From an uncultured Pseudomonadota bacterium (GTDB lineage: Bacteria; Pseudomonadota; Alphaproteobacteria; UBA3830), in NCBI GenBank assembly GCA_902761495.1, contig CACWKL010000002.1:1-44326 (forward strand): a stretch of DNA of 44,326 nt, given 5' to 3'. Shown here one piece after another: positions 41,955 through 44,326 of this stretch. The number at the start of each line of letters is the position of its first letter. The stretch's first letter is position 1. The notes below the pieces were generated by a model, which did no database searches, was not told the DNA's origin, and saw only the letters and a list, made by a program, of their open reading frames with translations. The position numbers and the translations under genes are program-made.

Positions 41955-42837
41955 AGGAGATCTGAAAGAAGTAAAACTTTCCGGGACTCCGAAAAATGTA
42001 AATCTCTCAAAAAAGGAAACTAAGCCGAAGAGCATCTTAGAGGGAGTTAAATCCGTAAAGTCAGGAAATTCAAAACCCTCGAAAACGGAGTCACTTAAGA
42101 CTTCGACCTTGGCGAAGTTTCTGCCGAATGCTGTCACAATTACTGCGATGTGCTTTGGTTTGTCGTCGATTCGGTTTGCTCAATGCAACGAATGGGAGTA
42201 TGCAGTTCTTTGCATCTTGGTCTCCGCCCTACTCGATATGTTCGATGGAAAGATCGCTCGATTCTTAGATCAATCCTCAACTTTCGGGCTTGAGTTAGAT
42301 TCCCTATCAGATTTAGTTTGCTTCGGGGTAGCTCCTTCGGTGGTTTTGTATCTCGCATCAATGCAGCAAATCGGCAAAATCGGCTGGGGCATTTGCATGT
42401 TCTATACTGTTTGCTGTGCTCTGAGATTGGCGAGGTTTAATATCGGTCACAGATGTGCAGAAGAGGTTTCGGACTTGGATCATAAATATTTCACGGGAAT
42501 TCCTGCTCCGGCAGGGGCCATTGTAGCAATGTTTCCGTTGATTTTATTTTTCGAAACTGAGACTTTTGCATTTGTCAGGCCTTTTTTCATCGCATTCTTT
42601 CTGATGTTCTCAGGATGCCTGATGGTAAGTACCGTCAGAACTTTTTCTTCGAAAATAATCGAAATAAATAATACAAATTCCTGGATTGCATTAACTGTGA
42701 TAGCGTTTCTGATTATCTGCTTAACCACCAGAATTTGGTTGTCTCTTTCTGTTTTGGTTGCCGCTTACGTCTTAACAATTCCGTGGGGAATTCATGAATA
42801 TTCAAAAGCCTTGAGATCCAAAAAAGAAAAAGAATGA
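41929..42837 (+). CDS. pssA: CDP-diacylglycerol-serine O-phosphatidyltransferase with N-terminal extension
   Basis: 302 residues. The CDP-alcohol phosphotransferase motif is complete near residue 106 (DGKIARFLD, then G and two spaced Asp in FGLELDSLSD). Several membrane helices follow. The first 60 residues are an unusual Lys/Ser/Thr-rich polar extension; a strong GAGGAG site six bases before the ATG argues it is translated. It makes PS for the adjacent psd. The start overlaps psd by 26 bases and the stop overlaps the next gene by 4. Confidence 0.93.
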   Translation: MKRNQGTSKGDLKEVKLSGTPKNVNLSKKETKPKSILEGVKSVKSGNSKPSKTESLKTSTLAKFLPNAVTITAMCFGLSSIRFAQCNEWEYAVLCILVSALLDMFDGKIARFLDQSSTFGLELDSLSDLVCFGVAPSVVLYLASMQQIGKIGWGICMFYTVCCALRLARFNIGHRCAEEVSDLDHKYFTGIPAPAGAIVAMFPLILFFETETFAFVRPFFIAFFLMFSGCLMVSTVRTFSSKIIEINNTNSWIALTVIAFLIICLTTRIWLSLSVLVAAYVLTIPWGIHEYSKALRSKKEKE

Positions 42838-43979
42838 AAAAGTACTTTCTGCTTATCATTAGCTTAAGCTTTTTGTATGTGTTTCGCTCTTCTGATTCGG
42901 AAGAGCGTAATTGTTATGTATCGTCTGTGTATGAAGAATTGGCTAACGAGGACTTCGGTCCGTTTGACCGAGAAAAAAAGCTTAACATTATCATCGGAAT
43001 AGATTATTTACCCTACGAATTCGTCGAAATGTTCGAGCATTTAACGGGAATAAAAGTTCATGTGGATATTTTCGATTCAAACGAAATTCTTGAGGCAAAA
43101 TTATTGGCAGGCAGCAGTCAACACGATATCGTTTTCCCGACGGCTTGGCCGAATTTCGCTCGACAACTGACAGCAAAAGTTTACCAACCTATCGATCACT
43201 CAAGGATTAATTTATCAAAATTCAATCCGATAGTTCTTGAAAAATTAAACAGTTATGACAAGAAAAACAGGTACGGAATCCCTTACCAATACGGAATATC
43301 AGGCATGGGAATGGATGCAGAAACAATAGAAAAAGTATTTCCTGGAGTTGATAAACATGATTTGGCCATATTTCTCGATCCCAAAAATGCCGAAAAATTG
43401 GCAAAAGTAAGATTTTGCGTTTACGATTCTGCTGGGGAATTATTCCCGATGATTTTGTGTTACCTCGGATTAAATCCGGAATCTATCGACGAAAACGATA
43501 TCCAAAAAGCGGCTGATCATCTGAAAAAAATCCGACCTTACATATACAAATTCACGGAATTCGGATTCGAAGACCTGTCTTCTCTGAACGCTACCCTCGC
43601 GCTGGGAACTTCAGGCGATATAACAAAAGTCCGAAAGGATACGGGAAGAAAAAGCATAAAGTTTTTCTATCCGAAGCAGGGAACTTCTCTCTGGGTAGAT
43701 GTAGTAGCGATTCCCGCTGGAGCAAAACATATCAACAATGTTTACGCGTTCTTCAGGTTTTTGTTCCATCCGAAAGTAATTGCTGCCGTCACCAACCGCA
43801 CCTACCGAGCAAATTGCGTCACCGAAGCGAATAAGTACGTCGACAAAGAGATAGTCACTGACAAAAACATTTATCCATCCCTGGAATTCAGCAAAAAATG
43901 CTACATAGCAAAGCCTGTTCCGGCAAATATCGAAACATTGAGAACTAGATTATTAACCAAAATAAAGTCAAAGAAATGA
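42834..43979 (+). CDS. Spermidine/putrescine-type ABC transporter solute-binding protein
   Basis: 381 residues with a signal peptide (about 1-20). The PotD/PotF fold is seen in KLNIIIGIDYLPYEFVEMFEHLTGIKVHVDIF, cut here into its parts: strand, helix, strand; then HDIVFPTAWPNFARQL, RYGIPYQYGISGMGMD (family Gly-rich hinge), and WVDVVAIPAGAKHINNVYAFFRF near the end. It would deliver polyamines or a related cation to a permease, but no potABC genes lie nearby. It overlaps pssA by 4 bases (ATGA). Confidence 0.85.
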   Translation: MKKYFLLIISLSFLYVFRSSDSEERNCYVSSVYEELANEDFGPFDREKKLNIIIGIDYLPYEFVEMFEHLTGIKVHVDIFDSNEILEAKLLAGSSQHDIVFPTAWPNFARQLTAKVYQPIDHSRINLSKFNPIVLEKLNSYDKKNRYGIPYQYGISGMGMDAETIEKVFPGVDKHDLAIFLDPKNAEKLAKVRFCVYDSAGELFPMILCYLGLNPESIDENDIQKAADHLKKIRPYIYKFTEFGFEDLSSLNATLALGTSGDITKVRKDTGRKSIKFFYPKQGTSLWVDVVAIPAGAKHINNVYAFFRFLFHPKVIAAVTNRTYRANCVTEANKYVDKEIVTDKNIYPSLEFSKKCYIAKPVPANIETLRTRLLTKIKSKK

Positions 43980-44140
43980 ACAGAATTTCCCAATATTTAT
44001 TACTGATGTTGTGTGGATGCGAAATCAACACTCCCCCACTCCCTCCTATAGATAAACCGTCTTTTTCTTATGAAGAAGTTCTGCAGAAGCAAAAACAGTT
44101 GGAAGAGGAAATTAGCGAAAAAACAACACTTTCGCTTTAA
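43976..44140 (+). CDS. Small predicted lipoprotein (54 residues)
   Basis: Starts at an ATG that overlaps the stop of the solute-binding protein gene by four bases (ATGA). N-terminal MNRISQYLLLMLCGC is a signal peptide with lipobox L-C-G-C, the Cys being residue 15. The mature part is Pro-rich and then a charged helix (YEEVLQKQKQLEEEISEK). Too short to compare with a family. The tight overlap with the operon is the main support. Its role, perhaps anchoring or partnering the binding protein, is inference. Confidence 0.5.
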   Translation: MNRISQYLLLMLCGCEINTPPLPPIDKPSFSYEEVLQKQKQLEEEISEKTTLSL

Positions 44141-44240
44141 TGACTTAAAAGGATCTGGGAACCTATTGATCATAGAAGCAAAAACCTCATTAGGCGGAAT
44201 TTTGTCGTGATACAAACGCCTTAGATATTTCGTCCCACAT

Positions 44241-44326
44241 TGTAGGGATGGAGAATACAAGTTAGAATCGAAAGAAAAGGAGGAATTATGGGACAGGTAT
44301 TACACGGTTGCGCCCGCACGACGGAG
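44241..44326 (+). mobile_element. Left end of an IS481-family element with transposase start, truncated by window end
   Basis: The ATG at 44288 with AAGGAGGAATT opens MGQVLHGCARTTE, the characteristic start of IS481-family transposases of the ISRhba type (MGQVLHG-A-TTEA). The reading frame runs into the window end. The sequence becomes GC-rich at the coding start. TGTAGGGATGGAG at 44241 could be the left terminal repeat (these begin TGT), but the right end is not visible for comparison. The 100 bases between the lipoprotein gene and here hold no supported gene. Confidence 0.7.

Noticed and set aside
44000-44260. 86-residue minus-strand frame with plausible composition at its N-terminus (YSPSLQCGTKYLRRLYHDKI)
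   Set aside because: It starts at a TTG with no ribosome-binding site, runs through the plus-strand lipoprotein gene and crosses the likely IS481 left end. Only its first part looks protein-like.

Overview
The window looks like a contig from an alphaproteobacterium with a moderately AT-rich, compact, probably host-associated genome; an intracellular symbiont of the Holosporales or Rickettsiales kind is my best guess. This rests on four things. The dcw order is murG-murC-murB-ftsQ-ftsA-ftsZ. A tRNA-Trp lies directly ahead of secE-nusG. FtsZ ends in the alphaproteobacterial-type tail LEIPAFLRR. Several promoters carry TTAA-N7-TTAA boxes of the CtrA type. The secreted proteins of unknown function, the secreted ankyrin-repeat protein and the type VI secretion spike genes fit a host-interacting lifestyle. 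The exact lineage is inference. Both ends run into insertion sequences, an IS5-family remnant on the left and the first codons of an IS481-family transposase on the right, so the ends are probably repeat-induced assembly breaks.

Layout. 0.4-5.4 kb, minus strand: ihfB-accD, then an outer-membrane-type barrel, gmk, mtaB and ftsY. 5.4-6.9 kb, plus strand: a probably leaderless SAM methyltransferase and a small secreted protein. 7-15 kb is the accessory region. On the minus strand it has a membrane-anchored FkbM-like protein coupled to an 831-residue secreted protein rich in Ser/Gln/Asn/Thr. Divergent from it is a compact vgrG / ywqK-like / DUF4280 PAAR-like operon followed by a HIT protein. A highly structured non-coding stretch and an orphan Flp pilin complete it. 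15-21.7 kb, minus strand: a PpiD/SurA-like chaperone, then rimP-nusA-infB-rbfA. 21.7-26.8 kb: tpiA, a GT-D fold protein, rnhB, a family 2 glycosyltransferase and a 484-residue secreted protein. 27-31.5 kb, minus strand: ftsZ, tRNA-Trp, secE, nusG, rplM, rpsI, a suhB-type phosphatase and hup. 31.7-38.2 kb: a secreted ankyrin protein inserted between ftsZ and ftsA, then ftsA-ftsQ-murB-murC-murG read toward ftsZ. 38.3-44.1 kb, plus strand: an esterase, gatC, greA, fabG and an Sfp-type phosphopantetheinyl transferase; then psd, pssA, a polyamine-type solute-binding protein and a tiny lipoprotein in one overlapping operon.

How it fits together. Most of the window is core machinery: translation, division and peptidoglycan precursors, fatty-acid and phosphatidylethanolamine synthesis. 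The most unusual signal is regulatory. Five TTWA-N7-KTWAC boxes, typical of the cell-cycle response regulator CtrA, sit upstream of the accessory or surface genes: two secreted proteins of unknown function, the methyltransferase/831-residue protein operon beside vgrG, the Flp pilin and the family 2 glycosyltransferase. In three of them the second half-site is followed at a constant 10-nt distance by a -10-like hexamer. This suggests a cell-cycle- or development-timed secretome. The vgrG promoter also has an 11-bp inverted repeat occupying its -35/-10 spacer, so the spike module probably has its own regulator.
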